Of a DNA stretch of 43,760 bases, positions 33,318-40,501 are shown piece after piece. The notes under the pieces were generated by a model, which saw nothing but the letters and a program-made list of their open reading frames with translations, was not told where the DNA came from and did not search any database. The translations under genes were made by a program, and so were the position numbers. Numbering within the stretch: the first letter of the stretch is position 1; every line of letters starts with the position of its first letter. The stretch comes from UBA4742 sp002403895 (GTDB lineage: Bacteria; Actinomycetota; Acidimicrobiia; Acidimicrobiales; Acidimicrobilacustridaceae): contig DAISGD010000024.1 of NCBI GenBank assembly GCA_036823295.1, positions 1 through 43,760 on the forward strand, read 5' to 3'.

Positions 33318-34205
33318 ATGCGCACCCCGAGCAATGGCATCGAGATCGAGTACGAGACCTTCGGTAACGCCGAGGACCCGCCCCTGCTGCTGGTCATGGG
33401 CCTCGGCGCCCAGCTCCTGTCGTGGGACGTCGAATTCTGTGAGTCCATGGTGGACCGTGGCTTCTTCGTCATCCGCTACGACAACCGCGATGTCGGGCTG
33501 TCCACCAAGATCGCCGTCGACCCGCCTGTGGACATGATGGCCGAGATGACGAAGGCGTTCGGCGGGGACACCCCCGACGCGCCCTACCTCCTGAAGGACA
33601 TGGCGGCCGACGGAATGGGTGTCCTCGACGCCCTGGGCATCGACCGGGCCCACATCGTGGGCGCCTCGATGGGCGGGATGATCGTGCAGACCATGGCCAT
33701 CGAATACCCGGAGCGGGTGCTGTCGCTGACCTCGATCATGTCCACCACCGGCGATCCCGATGTGGGCCAGCCCCATCCGGAGGTGCTGCCCCTGCTGCTG
33801 GAGCGCGCCCCCGACGAGCGCGACGCGTTCATCGCCCACCAGGTCGAGGCCAGCCGGACCATCTCCAGCCCCGAACATTTTGACGAGGTGCGGGCCGCCG
33901 AGATGGCCGGGGCCGCCTTCGACCGCTGCTATTACCCGGCGGGTGTGGGCCACCAGGTCTTGGCCGTCCTGGCTTCGGGCAGCCGCTCCGACGCCCTGCG
34001 CGAGCTCGAGGTGAACACCCTGGTCATCCACGGCGACGTGGACCCGCTGGTCACGGTCTCGGGTGGAGAGCGCACCGCCGAGGTCATCCCCGGTGCTGAG
34101 CTGATGATCCTTGAGGGCATGGGCCACGACCTTCCGGCCTTCTACCGTGCCGTCGTGGTCGAGGCGATCACCGCACTGGCGGCCCGTTCGGCAGCAGCTG
34201 CCTGA
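33318..34205 (+). CDS. alpha/beta hydrolase
   Basis: A 295-residue alpha/beta-hydrolase-fold enzyme. The oxyanion segment is LLLVMGLGAQLLSWD near residue 22 and the strand-4 motif is YDNRDVGLS near 55. The nucleophile elbow is VGASMGGMI (Ser near 117), the acid is in VIHGDVDPLV (Asp near 239), and the final His is in MGHDLP near 268. No signal peptide is seen. Relatives include esterases and the daunorubicin-esterase-like RdmC group. ATG 33318 follows a GGGGACG segment, and the upstream frame is antisense to the GNAT gene. Its stop overlaps the racemase start (TGATG), so the two genes are likely cotranslated. Confidence 0.88.
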   Translation: MRTPSNGIEIEYETFGNAEDPPLLLVMGLGAQLLSWDVEFCESMVDRGFFVIRYDNRDVGLSTKIAVDPPVDMMAEMTKAFGGDTPDAPYLLKDMAADGMGVLDALGIDRAHIVGASMGGMIVQTMAIEYPERVLSLTSIMSTTGDPDVGQPHPEVLPLLLERAPDERDAFIAHQVEASRTISSPEHFDEVRAAEMAGAAFDRCYYPAGVGHQVLAVLASGSRSDALRELEVNTLVIHGDVDPLVTVSGGERTAEVIPGAELMILEGMGHDLPAFYRAVVVEAITALAARSAAAA

Positions 34206-35350
34206 TGGGGCCGCTGCGGGGCGTCAAGATCCTGGAGATCGCGGGCATCGGCCCCGGTCCCTTCGCCGCCATGATGCTGGCGGACATGGGGGCTGATGTG
34301 ATTCGGGTCGATCGGGCCCAGTCCGTCATGGGCGGCGATCCGTCTGCGCCTCCGGCTGACGTGTTGAACCGGGGCCGACGCTCGATCGGCATCGACCTCA
34401 AGAACCCCGACGGGGTCGAGGCGCTGCTCACCCTGGTCGAGTCGGCTGACGCCCTCATCGAGGGCTTCCGCCCCGGCGTGGCCGAGCGGCTCGGGTTCGG
34501 GCCCGACGTGTGCCTGGCCCGCAACTCCAGGCTGGTGTTCGGGCGGATGACGGGATGGGGTCAGAGCGGTCCTTACGCCCAGGCCGCCGGCCACGACATC
34601 AACTACATCGCCCTGGCCGGGGCGCTGGATCCCATCGGCCGGGCGGGCGACAAGCCGGTGCCGCCCCTCAATCTGGTCGGCGATTTCGGCGGCGGCGGCA
34701 TGTTGCTGGCCTTCGGGATGGCCTGCGGGCTCCTGGAGGCCAAGACCTCGGGCCAGGGTCAGGTTGTGGACGCCGCCATGGTGGACGGCGCCGCGGTGCT
34801 CATGACGATGTTCCATGCGTTCAAAGCCATGGGCCTGTGGACCGACGAGCGGGGCACCAACCTGCTCGACACCGGTGCTCACTTCTACGAGGTGTACGAG
34901 ACCAGCGACGGCAAGTTCGTCTCCATCGGTTCGATCGAGCCGCAGTTCTACGCCGAGTTGTTGGCGCGGACCGGTCTCAGCGACGACCAATCCCTGTCCC
35001 GGCAGCACGACCGAGCGCAGTGGCCGGCGCTCAAGGAACGATTCGAGGAGCTGTTCAAGACAAAGACCCGCGACGAGTGGTGCGAGGTCATGGAGGCCAC
35101 CGACGTGTGTTTCGCCCCCGTCCTGTCGATGGGCGAGGCTCCCCACCACCCGCACAACGTCGAGCGCGGAACCTTCGTCGAGCGCGATGGCGTGGTGCAG
35201 CCGGCGCCAGCCCCGCGGTTCAGTCGAACCACGCCCGAGATCCAGCGGCCCCCGGCCTTCGCCGGCCAGCACACCGATGAGGCCCTGGCCGACTGGGGTT
35301 TCGACGACGCCACCATCGCCAAGCTGCGGGACACGGGCGCCATCAAATAG
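34205..35350 (+). CDS. alpha-methylacyl-CoA racemase (CaiB family)
   Basis: A 381-residue class III CoA-transferase-fold protein. Three residues diagnostic for the racemase branch are in place: His in AAGHDINYIALAG, Asp in LNLVGDFGGGGM and Glu in SIGSIEPQFY. In this branch they catalyse proton exchange at C2 of 2-methylacyl-CoA. The reaction allows beta-oxidation of branched chains such as sterol side chains or pristanic-type acids. This contrasts with the paralogue at 4030-5238, which lacks the His. ATG 34205 shares a base with the hydrolase stop. The function of the pair is inferred as branched acyl or ester breakdown. Confidence 0.9.
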   Translation: MGPLRGVKILEIAGIGPGPFAAMMLADMGADVIRVDRAQSVMGGDPSAPPADVLNRGRRSIGIDLKNPDGVEALLTLVESADALIEGFRPGVAERLGFGPDVCLARNSRLVFGRMTGWGQSGPYAQAAGHDINYIALAGALDPIGRAGDKPVPPLNLVGDFGGGGMLLAFGMACGLLEAKTSGQGQVVDAAMVDGAAVLMTMFHAFKAMGLWTDERGTNLLDTGAHFYEVYETSDGKFVSIGSIEPQFYAELLARTGLSDDQSLSRQHDRAQWPALKERFEELFKTKTRDEWCEVMEATDVCFAPVLSMGEAPHHPHNVERGTFVERDGVVQPAPAPRFSRTTPEIQRPPAFAGQHTDEALADWGFDDATIAKLRDTGAIK

Positions 35351-35451
35351 GCACGAGCTCGTCCCGGGCCGCGCTGATCAGCCTGCACTGATCGACCGCA
35401 GGGTGGACGAGACCAACCACTTCTGGGCGGATCGCCTGGCCATCGTCCCGC

Positions 35452-35457
35452 TAGCCT
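35452..35457 (+). promoter_or_regulatory. -10 box for the PIG-L gene set
   Basis: TAGCCT ends 7 bases before GTG 35465, with no Shine-Dalgarno sequence. The three genes that follow overlap end to start. Confidence 0.5.
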
Positions 35458-35464
35458 GCCCAAC

Positions 35465-36289
35465 GTGTCCACGCTTGTGTGTTTCCACGCCCATCCCGAT
35501 GACGAATCGATCGCCACCGGGGGAGTCATGGCCAAATCGGCCGTGGCCGGCCACCGGGTCGTCCTGGTGACCGCCACCCGGGGGGAGCAGGGCGAGCCCG
35601 TGCCGGGCGTGTTGACCGACGGCGAGGTGCTGTGGGACCGCCGGGTGACGGAGACCCATCGCTCTGCGGAAGTTCTGGGGGTGGAGCGGGTCGAGTTCCT
35701 GGGCTACGAGGACTCCGGCATGATGGGTGAGCCGACCAACGAGAACCCGGCCTGCTTCTGGCAGGCGGATGTTGAGGAGGCTGCCGGCCGGCTGGCGGCC
35801 ATCCTGCGTGAGGTCGACGCCGACGTCGTGACGATCTATGACGATCACGGTAACTACGGCCATCCTGACCACATCCAGGTGAACCGGGTGGGCCGCCGGG
35901 CCGCCGAGTTGGCCGGGGTGAGCTCGGTGTTCGAGGCCACCATGAATCGCACCCGGATCGAGCAGATGATGGCGGAGCGGGCCCAGGAGCTCGAGGCCGC
36001 CATCGAGCAGAATCCCGAAATCGACACACCCGGAGCTGAGTTCGGCACGCCCGAGGAGCTCATCACCCACGCCGTGGACGTGACCGCCTTCATCGACGTG
36101 AAGCGCCAGTCGATGGTATGTCACGAGAGCCAGATCAGCGACGAGTCGTTCTTCATGCAGATGCCGCCGGAGATCTTCACCTTGGCTTTCGGCACGGAGT
36201 GGTTCATCGCGTCAGGTGCCACCCGGGCGGCCGGGGCGCCGTTCGGTGACGATCTGTTCGCCGCCGTGGTCGCCGACGCCGACGTCTGA
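35465..36289 (+). CDS. PIG-L family deacetylase (MshB/Mca-like)
   Basis: A 274-residue zinc deacetylase. The metal and catalytic motif is CFHAHPDDESIATGG near residue 8 (His, Asp, Asp), and the third ligand motif is NYGHPDHIQVN near 135. TATRGEQGE near 38 matches the second conserved block. Relatives remove N-acetyl groups from GlcNAc-inositol (MshB) or cleave mycothiol S-conjugates (Mca), as well as other GlcNAc lipids or glycans. Which one applies here cannot be told from the sequence. GTG 35465 is set by the -10 box. The stop overlaps the phosphatase ATG (TGATG), giving a three-gene coupled set with an iron alcohol dehydrogenase. Confidence 0.88.
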   Translation: MSTLVCFHAHPDDESIATGGVMAKSAVAGHRVVLVTATRGEQGEPVPGVLTDGEVLWDRRVTETHRSAEVLGVERVEFLGYEDSGMMGEPTNENPACFWQADVEEAAGRLAAILREVDADVVTIYDDHGNYGHPDHIQVNRVGRRAAELAGVSSVFEATMNRTRIEQMMAERAQELEAAIEQNPEIDTPGAEFGTPEELITHAVDVTAFIDVKRQSMVCHESQISDESFFMQMPPEIFTLAFGTEWFIASGATRAAGAPFGDDLFAAVVADADV

Positions 36290-36837
36290 TGCCCCGCCTC
36301 CGGCTGGTACGCCACGGCCACGCGGCCGCTGGGTTCAGCGACGAGCACGACCCCGGGCTGGATGAGCTTGGCCGGGCTCAGGCCGATGCCGTGGCCGCGA
36401 CCCTCGCTCCTCTTGGTCCGATGCCCATCATGGTGAGTCCACTGCGCCGGACTCGCGAGACCGCTGCACCGCTCGAGGCGGCCTGGGGGGTGACGGCCAC
36501 GCTCGACGAACGGGTGGCAGAGATCCCCTCGCCGACCGACGATCTCGCCGAACGGGGAGCGTGGCTGAGCCGGGCCATGGCCGGCACCTGGACCGACCTC
36601 GGCCCCGAGTACGAGGCCTGGCGTGATCGCTTCGTGGCCTCTCTGTCGGATCTCGAGCACGACACCGTGGTGGTGAGCCATTTCATCGGCATCAACGCGG
36701 TCGTGGGCCGAGCCGTCGACGACGACCGGATCATGCACGTGGCTCTGGGGAACTGTTCGGTCACCACCATCGAGACCGCGCCCGGCCACCTGACCGTGGT
36801 GGAACTGGGCGCCCAGGCTGTGACGGAGGTGACCTGA
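36289..36837 (+). CDS. histidine phosphatase (phosphoglycerate mutase-like)
   Basis: A 182-residue branch-1 histidine phosphatase. The catalytic R-H-G motif is RLVRHGHAAAG near residue 7. The second Arg is in SPLRRTRETAAPL near 46, the acid in DERVAEIPSP and the C-terminal His in VVVSHFIGINAVVG near 130. Such proteins dephosphorylate small metabolites or phosphoproteins; the target is unknown. It shares a base with both neighbours (TGATG at each end), so it is translated with the PIG-L deacetylase and the dehydrogenase. The cluster suggests a small pathway on a phosphorylated or N-acetylated compound, which is speculation. Confidence 0.88.
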   Translation: MPRLRLVRHGHAAAGFSDEHDPGLDELGRAQADAVAATLAPLGPMPIMVSPLRRTRETAAPLEAAWGVTATLDERVAEIPSPTDDLAERGAWLSRAMAGTWTDLGPEYEAWRDRFVASLSDLEHDTVVVSHFIGINAVVGRAVDDDRIMHVALGNCSVTTIETAPGHLTVVELGAQAVTEVT

Positions 36838-37988
36838 TGAGTGACGACCCCATGAGTGACGACTTGTTGAGCGACGAGACCAGGCCGACGCGCTGGACCC
36901 ACACCGGTTACGCCCAGCAGATCGTGTTCGGTGAGGGCTCGCTGGCTCAGGTGGGTGACGTGCTCAAGTCGATCGGGGTACGTCGGGTGCTGCTGGTCAC
37001 CACTGCCGGTCGGGCGGCCTCCGACGACGGGGGCCGAGTGGTTGCCGCTCTCGGCCGGATGCTGGCCTCGACGTTTGGTGAGGTCACGTCCCACGCCCCG
37101 ACTCCCATGGTGCAGCGCGCCGTCATGCAGGCCCGCCGTGACGGTGTCGACGGCATCGTCTCGTTCGGCGGGGGCTCGGCGGCCGACACCGGCAAGGCGG
37201 TGTGCTTCTTCACCGAGCAGGAACAGGGAACCCCGGGCACGTCGTTCGCCGATCGACCTGTCCTACCCCACGTGTCGATCACCACCACCTACTCCGGGGC
37301 GGAGTTGACCCCGTTCTTCGGCATGACCGACCCGGCTACCCATCAGAAGAGCGGAGCGGGCGGTCCCACCATCGCGCCCATTGCCGCCATCTACGACCCG
37401 ACGCTGACCCTGTCGACGCCGGCCCGGGTCAGCGCCGAGACCGGCATGAATGCCTTGGCCCATTGCGTGGAGGTGGTGTGGTCTCCCTACCGCACCCCCG
37501 AGGCCGAAGCCATCGCCCTGGCCGGCGCGGCCCGCATCGTGGACGCGCTACCCCGGGTGGTCGACGACCCTGAGGACGTGGTGGCCCGTACGGAGATGTT
37601 CCAGGGGGCGATCCTGGCCGGGCGCTGCCTCCAGAACGCGTCCATGGGCGTGCACCACGGCCTGGCCCAGCTCGTCGGGGGGCGCACCGGCATCCCCCAC
37701 GGCCTGGCCAACGCCATCATCCTGCCGGCGGCGATGGCCTACAACGCTGATACCGTCCCCGACGCGCTGGGCAAGTTGGCCCGGGCCCTTGATGTTGACG
37801 ACGCCACCGCCGCGGTGGTCGCCTTGGTGGAGCGCTTGGGTCTGCCCACCCGACTCGGGGAGGTCGGCGTCAGCCAGGACGACCTCGGGGCAGTGGCCCG
37901 GCTCTCGCAGAGCAACGGCAGCGTCCGAGCCAACCCGAGACCGGTGTCCGAGGACGACGCCCTCGAGCTCCTGCGCTCCGTCTACTGA
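36837..37988 (+). CDS. iron-containing alcohol dehydrogenase / maleylacetate-reductase-like
   Basis: A 383-residue group III dehydrogenase. The N-terminal nucleotide-binding half has VLLVTTAGRA and the signature GIVSFGGGSAADTGKA near residue 103. The metal-binding half has TGMNALAHCVEVVWS near 201 and ASMGVHHGLAQLVGG with GIPHGLANAIILP near 265-290, which supply the histidines. The ITTTYSGAELTPFFG segment resembles maleylacetate reductases, which reduce maleylacetate to 3-oxoadipate in chloroaromatic and resorcinol routes. No ring-cleavage dioxygenase is nearby, so an alcohol dehydrogenase role remains possible. The first 20 residues hold a repeated M-S-D-D motif, so translation may begin at 36837 or 36852. 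Confidence 0.85.
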   Translation: MSDDPMSDDLLSDETRPTRWTHTGYAQQIVFGEGSLAQVGDVLKSIGVRRVLLVTTAGRAASDDGGRVVAALGRMLASTFGEVTSHAPTPMVQRAVMQARRDGVDGIVSFGGGSAADTGKAVCFFTEQEQGTPGTSFADRPVLPHVSITTTYSGAELTPFFGMTDPATHQKSGAGGPTIAPIAAIYDPTLTLSTPARVSAETGMNALAHCVEVVWSPYRTPEAEAIALAGAARIVDALPRVVDDPEDVVARTEMFQGAILAGRCLQNASMGVHHGLAQLVGGRTGIPHGLANAIILPAAMAYNADTVPDALGKLARALDVDDATAAVVALVERLGLPTRLGEVGVSQDDLGAVARLSQSNGSVRANPRPVSEDDALELLRSVY

Positions 37989-38112
37989 CCTGAGCGTCGG
38001 CGCTGGAGGGGGGCGAGCTGGCGGACGAGGCAGAACTCGTTCCCTTCGGGATCGGTGACCACCCGGACGGGCAGTCGATGACGAGGTGGGACAGGCGTCC
38101 GATCGGCGACAT
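37982..38112 (-). pseudogene. internally deleted VOC (glyoxalase-like) gene
   Basis: The minus strand reads MSPIGRLSHLVIDCPS from ATG 38112, a typical VOC-protein beginning. About 50 bases on, in a different frame, it reads RVVTDPEGNEFCLVRQ and reaches TAG at 37982, a typical VOC C-terminus. The 90 or so residues that should lie between are missing, and the two ends are out of frame with each other. The junction is near 38060-38068. The -10 box TAGCCT is still perfect 6 bases before the ATG. The 3' end overlaps the stop of the convergent alcohol dehydrogenase gene. Either a recent deletion or an assembly collapse would produce this. Confidence 0.7.
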
Positions 38113-38118
38113 GACGGG

Positions 38119-38124
38119 AGGCTA
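38119..38124 (-). promoter_or_regulatory. -10 box before the deleted VOC gene
   Basis: TAGCCT on the minus strand ends 6 bases before ATG 38112. Its first three bases are the TAG stop codon of the DUF2461 gene. Confidence 0.45.
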
Positions 38125-38766
38125 GCGAGTGCTCGCTCCGTCACCCGGCCCGACGTTGGCGTCGAGCCATTCCGTGAGCGGTCGGGACCGCCGCAGGAGG
38201 TCCACCACCCGGGTCTTGGCTTTGGACGTGGCCAACCAGGGAGCCACCGGCCATTCCTTCCAGGTGTGCAGACCCTTGAGGCGCAGCAGCTCGATACGGG
38301 GGTGATCCCTGGGGTAGCCCCGCGGCGCGGTCTTGAGTTCTTCGTGGGCCGTGACCTCGAGCCCTTTCGCTCGAGCAGCCGCCACGAGCTTCGCCAGTTC
38401 GCCGCCGGTGGTGTCCGAGCCGACCGCTTCGCGATAGCGCTCGAGCTGATCGGAGGCCATCCCGTACATGCCGCTCCCCACCCCCAGCCCGGCACCGGAG
38501 AGTTGGACGTAGCCGCCGCGGCCCAGCACCGCGCCGATTGCTGTCTTGTAGGGCGACTTGTCGTTGCTGAAGCGCACGTCGCGGTTGGGGCGGAAGACCT
38601 TGCCCTCGCCGAACTCCGCCGCCAGTTCGGCCAGCAGCGCATCCATCGGGGCCTTCACCGCCTGGTCGTACACGGCCTTGTGGGCCTGCCAGTAGACCTT
38701 GGAGTTGTCCTCTTCGAGCCCGTCGTAGAAGTCGATGGCCTCGTTGGGCCACCCGCTGAACACCAT
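38122..38766 (-). CDS. DUF2461 family protein
   Basis: A 214-residue protein matching the DUF2461 (TIGR02453-type) family: F-Y-D-G-L-E-E-D-N-S-K near residue 13, then K-A-V-Y-D, FRPNRDVRFSNDKSPYKTA near residue 60 with the conserved R-D-x-R-F-S-x-D-K-x-P-Y-K block, and GMYGMASDQLERYREA. The C-terminal part has K-G-L-H-T-W-K-E-W. No signal peptide or membrane segment is present. The family has no established function. ATG 38766 is 6 bases from a TACACT box. The frame that continues upstream crosses the nitroreductase gene and the N gap and is not real. Confidence 0.88.
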   Translation of the reverse strand: MVFSGWPNEAIDFYDGLEEDNSKVYWQAHKAVYDQAVKAPMDALLAELAAEFGEGKVFRPNRDVRFSNDKSPYKTAIGAVLGRGGYVQLSGAGLGVGSGMYGMASDQLERYREAVGSDTTGGELAKLVAAARAKGLEVTAHEELKTAPRGYPRDHPRIELLRLKGLHTWKEWPVAPWLATSKAKTRVVDLLRRSRPLTEWLDANVGPGDGASTR

Positions 38767-38772
38767 TCCGTC

Positions 38773-38778
38773 AGTGTA
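38773..38778 (-). promoter_or_regulatory. -10 box for the leaderless DUF2461 gene
   Basis: TACACT on the minus strand ends 6 bases before ATG 38766. It lies 28 bases from the oppositely directed box at 38806. Confidence 0.5.
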
Positions 38779-38805
38779 CGGGTCGGGGTTTTTCGGCGCA
38801 CTGCC

Positions 38806-38811
38806 TACGAT
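38806..38811 (+). promoter_or_regulatory. -10 box for the nitroreductase-like gene
   Basis: TACGAT ends 6 bases before ATG 38818, with no Shine-Dalgarno sequence. Confidence 0.5.
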
Positions 38812-38817
38812 GCCCGG

Positions 38818-39008
38818 ATGACTGATCAGGACTACGCACCGAGCCCGTGGGAACCCATCGCCGATCACGTCGAGCGTTACCTCGGCACCGACGGCGCCGA
38901 GTGGGACATGGTGGCGAACCCCGAGGTGACCGTGCAGGACCGAGCCGAGGTCCATGAGCTGGTGGCCCGGGTCGCGTCGCCCGAGGAGAAGGCGGCCCTG
39001 TGGCCGTT
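38818..39008 (+). CDS. F420-dependent (Ddn-like) nitroreductase, internally shortened and cut by the gap
   Basis: The readable 63 codons begin DYAPSPWEPIADHVERYLG, like the N-terminus of deazaflavin-dependent nitroreductases. They then pass directly to MVANPEVTVQDRAEVHELVA and SPEEKAALWP, which in the family is the region after the G-G-x-P-x-H-P-x-W-Y-x-N-L segment. The central 45-50 residues that bind F420 (K-S-G-K-x-R-x-x-P-L and the G-G-A-P-K-H-P block) are missing, with the frame kept. The C-terminus is lost in the N run. After the gap, one frame reads R-D-P-R then stop at 39122-39124, which could be its end. If the deletion is real, the protein should be inactive. Confidence 0.6.
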
Positions 39009-39108
39009 NNNNNNNNNNNNNNNNNNNNNNNNNNNNNNNNNNNNNNNNNNNNNNNNNNNNNNNNNNNNNNNNNNNNNNNNNNNNNNNNNNNNNNNNNNNN
39101 NNNNNNNN
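39009..39108. other. assembly gap of 100 N
   Basis: Exactly 100 undetermined bases, the usual placeholder for a scaffold gap of unknown size. It interrupts the nitroreductase-like gene. Confidence 0.98.
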
Positions 39109-39164
39109 CCGCGACCCCCGCTGAGTTTGACGCTGACCGAGAGCGAGACCGGGACGGGACCGTC

Positions 39165-39596
39165 TCAGCTGGCGATCTGGCGGAGGATGGTCGCCGAGTC
39201 GAAGTAGACGCGCTCGCACACGATGCCGCCTCCTTCGAATATGAACAGGGCCACCATGCGGCAGCGGAACGGCTTGCCGGTGGGCTCGCGGGAGCCGAGC
39301 GGACCGAGGTTGGTGCCGAGCAGGTCGAACTCCACGATGACGGTGTCGTCGGCGTGGTGGATGGCATGGACTTCGTTGCGCTGGTCGGGGAAAGCGGCCC
39401 GTGACCGGGCGTAGTACCCCCGCACCTCGGCGTCACCGTCGTAGACCTCGCCGCTGGCCACGAGTTCGTAGTGGGGGTGGGTGAAGGTGGCGAGGGTGGC
39501 CTTGAAGTCCTGGCGGTTCTCGGACTCCATGTGCTCCCGCACGACCGCCTCGCGCTGAGCCCGGCCCTGGCTTTCTGATTCGCTCTGCTCCGACAT
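39165..39596 (-). CDS. SnoaL/NTF2-like protein (ester-cyclase-like)
   Basis: A 143-residue protein with the cystatin-like alpha+beta barrel pattern of the SnoaL family. An N-terminal helix is followed by F-T-H-P-H-Y-E-L-V-A-S-G-E-V-Y-D-G, then V-R-G-Y-Y-A-R-S-R-A-A-F-P-D and V-H-A-I-H-H-A-D-D-T-V-I-V-E-F, and a final strand I-V-C-E-R-V-Y-F-D-S-A-T-I-L-R-Q. Members act on small hydrophobic substrates or only bind them; a specific reaction cannot be named. The first 15 residues are Ser/Glu/Gln-rich and disordered. ATG 39596 has GGAGGGGAACACC upstream, so this gene is not leaderless, unlike its neighbours. Confidence 0.82.
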   Translation of the reverse strand: MSEQSESESQGRAQREAVVREHMESENRQDFKATLATFTHPHYELVASGEVYDGDAEVRGYYARSRAAFPDQRNEVHAIHHADDTVIVEFDLLGTNLGPLGSREPTGKPFRCRMVALFIFEGGGIVCERVYFDSATILRQIAS

Positions 39597-39681
39597 GGTG
39601 TTCCCCTCCGGCCGATCGGTGTGACCGTGCTGCATCGTGCCTCATCCGGATCCCGGCCGGGCTGTCGGGCGAGGGCGGCGC

Positions 39682-39687
39682 TAGCCT
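39682..39687 (+). promoter_or_regulatory. -10 box for the leaderless VOC gene
   Basis: TAGCCT ends 6 bases before ATG 39694. Confidence 0.55.
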
Positions 39688-39693
39688 CCCGGT

Positions 39694-40314
39694 ATGGCCG
39701 ACCTCGCCGATTCCGACTCGTTCCTCACCGGTCCGGATGACGATCGCCCTGCGTGGCGGGGCATCAACCACCTGGCCCTGGTCACCTCGGACATGGATGC
39801 CACGGTGCGCTTCTACCACGGTGTGTTGGGCATGCGGGTGGTCGCCTCGTTGTCCGCCGGACCGATGCGTCACTACTTCTTCGAGATCGGGGCCCAGAAC
39901 ACGGTGGCCTTCTTCGAGTGGGATGGCGCTGACGTCGACACCGAGAGTGTGGTCAAGGCGGCGGGCATCCCGCCGACCTTCCCCACGCAGTTCGACCACA
40001 TCTCGTTCAACCTCCCCGACGAGGAGGCACTGGTCGCCCTGGCCGAGCGGCTGACTGACTTTTCTGTCGAGGTGACGGAGATCGTGAATCACGGGTTCAT
40101 GAAGTCGGTGTACTTCACCGATCCCAACGGCATCGCCCTCGAGGCCAGCTATTGGGTGGTGGATCCCACTGGCCGACCGGCGACCTACGACGACCGGGCC
40201 GGTCTCTTCACCGACACCGACCCGGTGCCCGCCATCCGCGAGTTGGCCAACACCGGCGACATCGACTGGACCCCGGCCACGCAGCTCGTCGACGAAGGCG
40301 CCGACCCCGCCTGA
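39694..40314 (+). CDS. VOC family protein (dioxygenase/glyoxalase-like)
   Basis: A 206-residue vicinal-oxygen-chelate protein with two beta-alpha-beta-beta-beta modules. The first is INHLALVTSDMDATVRFYHGVLGMRVV (residues 23-50), whose His is a likely metal ligand. The second opens TQFDHISFNLPDEEALVALAERL near 108 and ends SVYFTDPNGIALEASYW near 145, supplying a second His and a Glu. The full metal triad is present, so metal-dependent catalysis is likely. The substrate is unknown. The C-terminal 50 residues are an extension with D/T/P-rich sequence. Its start is set by the -10 box. Confidence 0.88.
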   Translation: MADLADSDSFLTGPDDDRPAWRGINHLALVTSDMDATVRFYHGVLGMRVVASLSAGPMRHYFFEIGAQNTVAFFEWDGADVDTESVVKAAGIPPTFPTQFDHISFNLPDEEALVALAERLTDFSVEVTEIVNHGFMKSVYFTDPNGIALEASYWVVDPTGRPATYDDRAGLFTDTDPVPAIRELANTGDIDWTPATQLVDEGADPA

Positions 40315-40341
40315 CGAGCGCGACCGGCCCTCCTGCAAACT

Positions 40342-40384
40342 TGCGTAGATCCAGCCCGGAAACCCAAGGACCCGGATCTACGCA
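40342..40384. terminator. large-loop inverted repeat between convergent genes
   Basis: TGCGTAGATCC (40342-40352) is the exact reverse complement of GGATCTACGCA (40374-40384), with a 21-base loop. It lies in the 187-base gap between the stops of the VOC gene (40314) and rsgA (40502). Like the structure at 30707-30755, it has no long T-run. The rest of the gap shows nothing clear. Confidence 0.45.
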
Positions 40385-40501
40385 CCTGTCGTAGGGGGCA
40401 TGCGGCCAACGGTGTTCGTGACGCCGCGAAGTGCATCAAGCGGTTCGGAGATCCAGGGAGTCCCCGTTGCTGGCCGGTGAGCCGAGGGCTTGCAACATCG
40501 T

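Noticed and set aside
34205..35350. Antisense frame of 376 codons over the racemase gene
   Set aside because: The plus-strand gene has all the family residues; the antisense frame has none.
38122..39219. Long minus frame from the DUF2461 gene through the N gap
   Set aside because: Open only because N codons are not read as stops; family homology starts at 38766.
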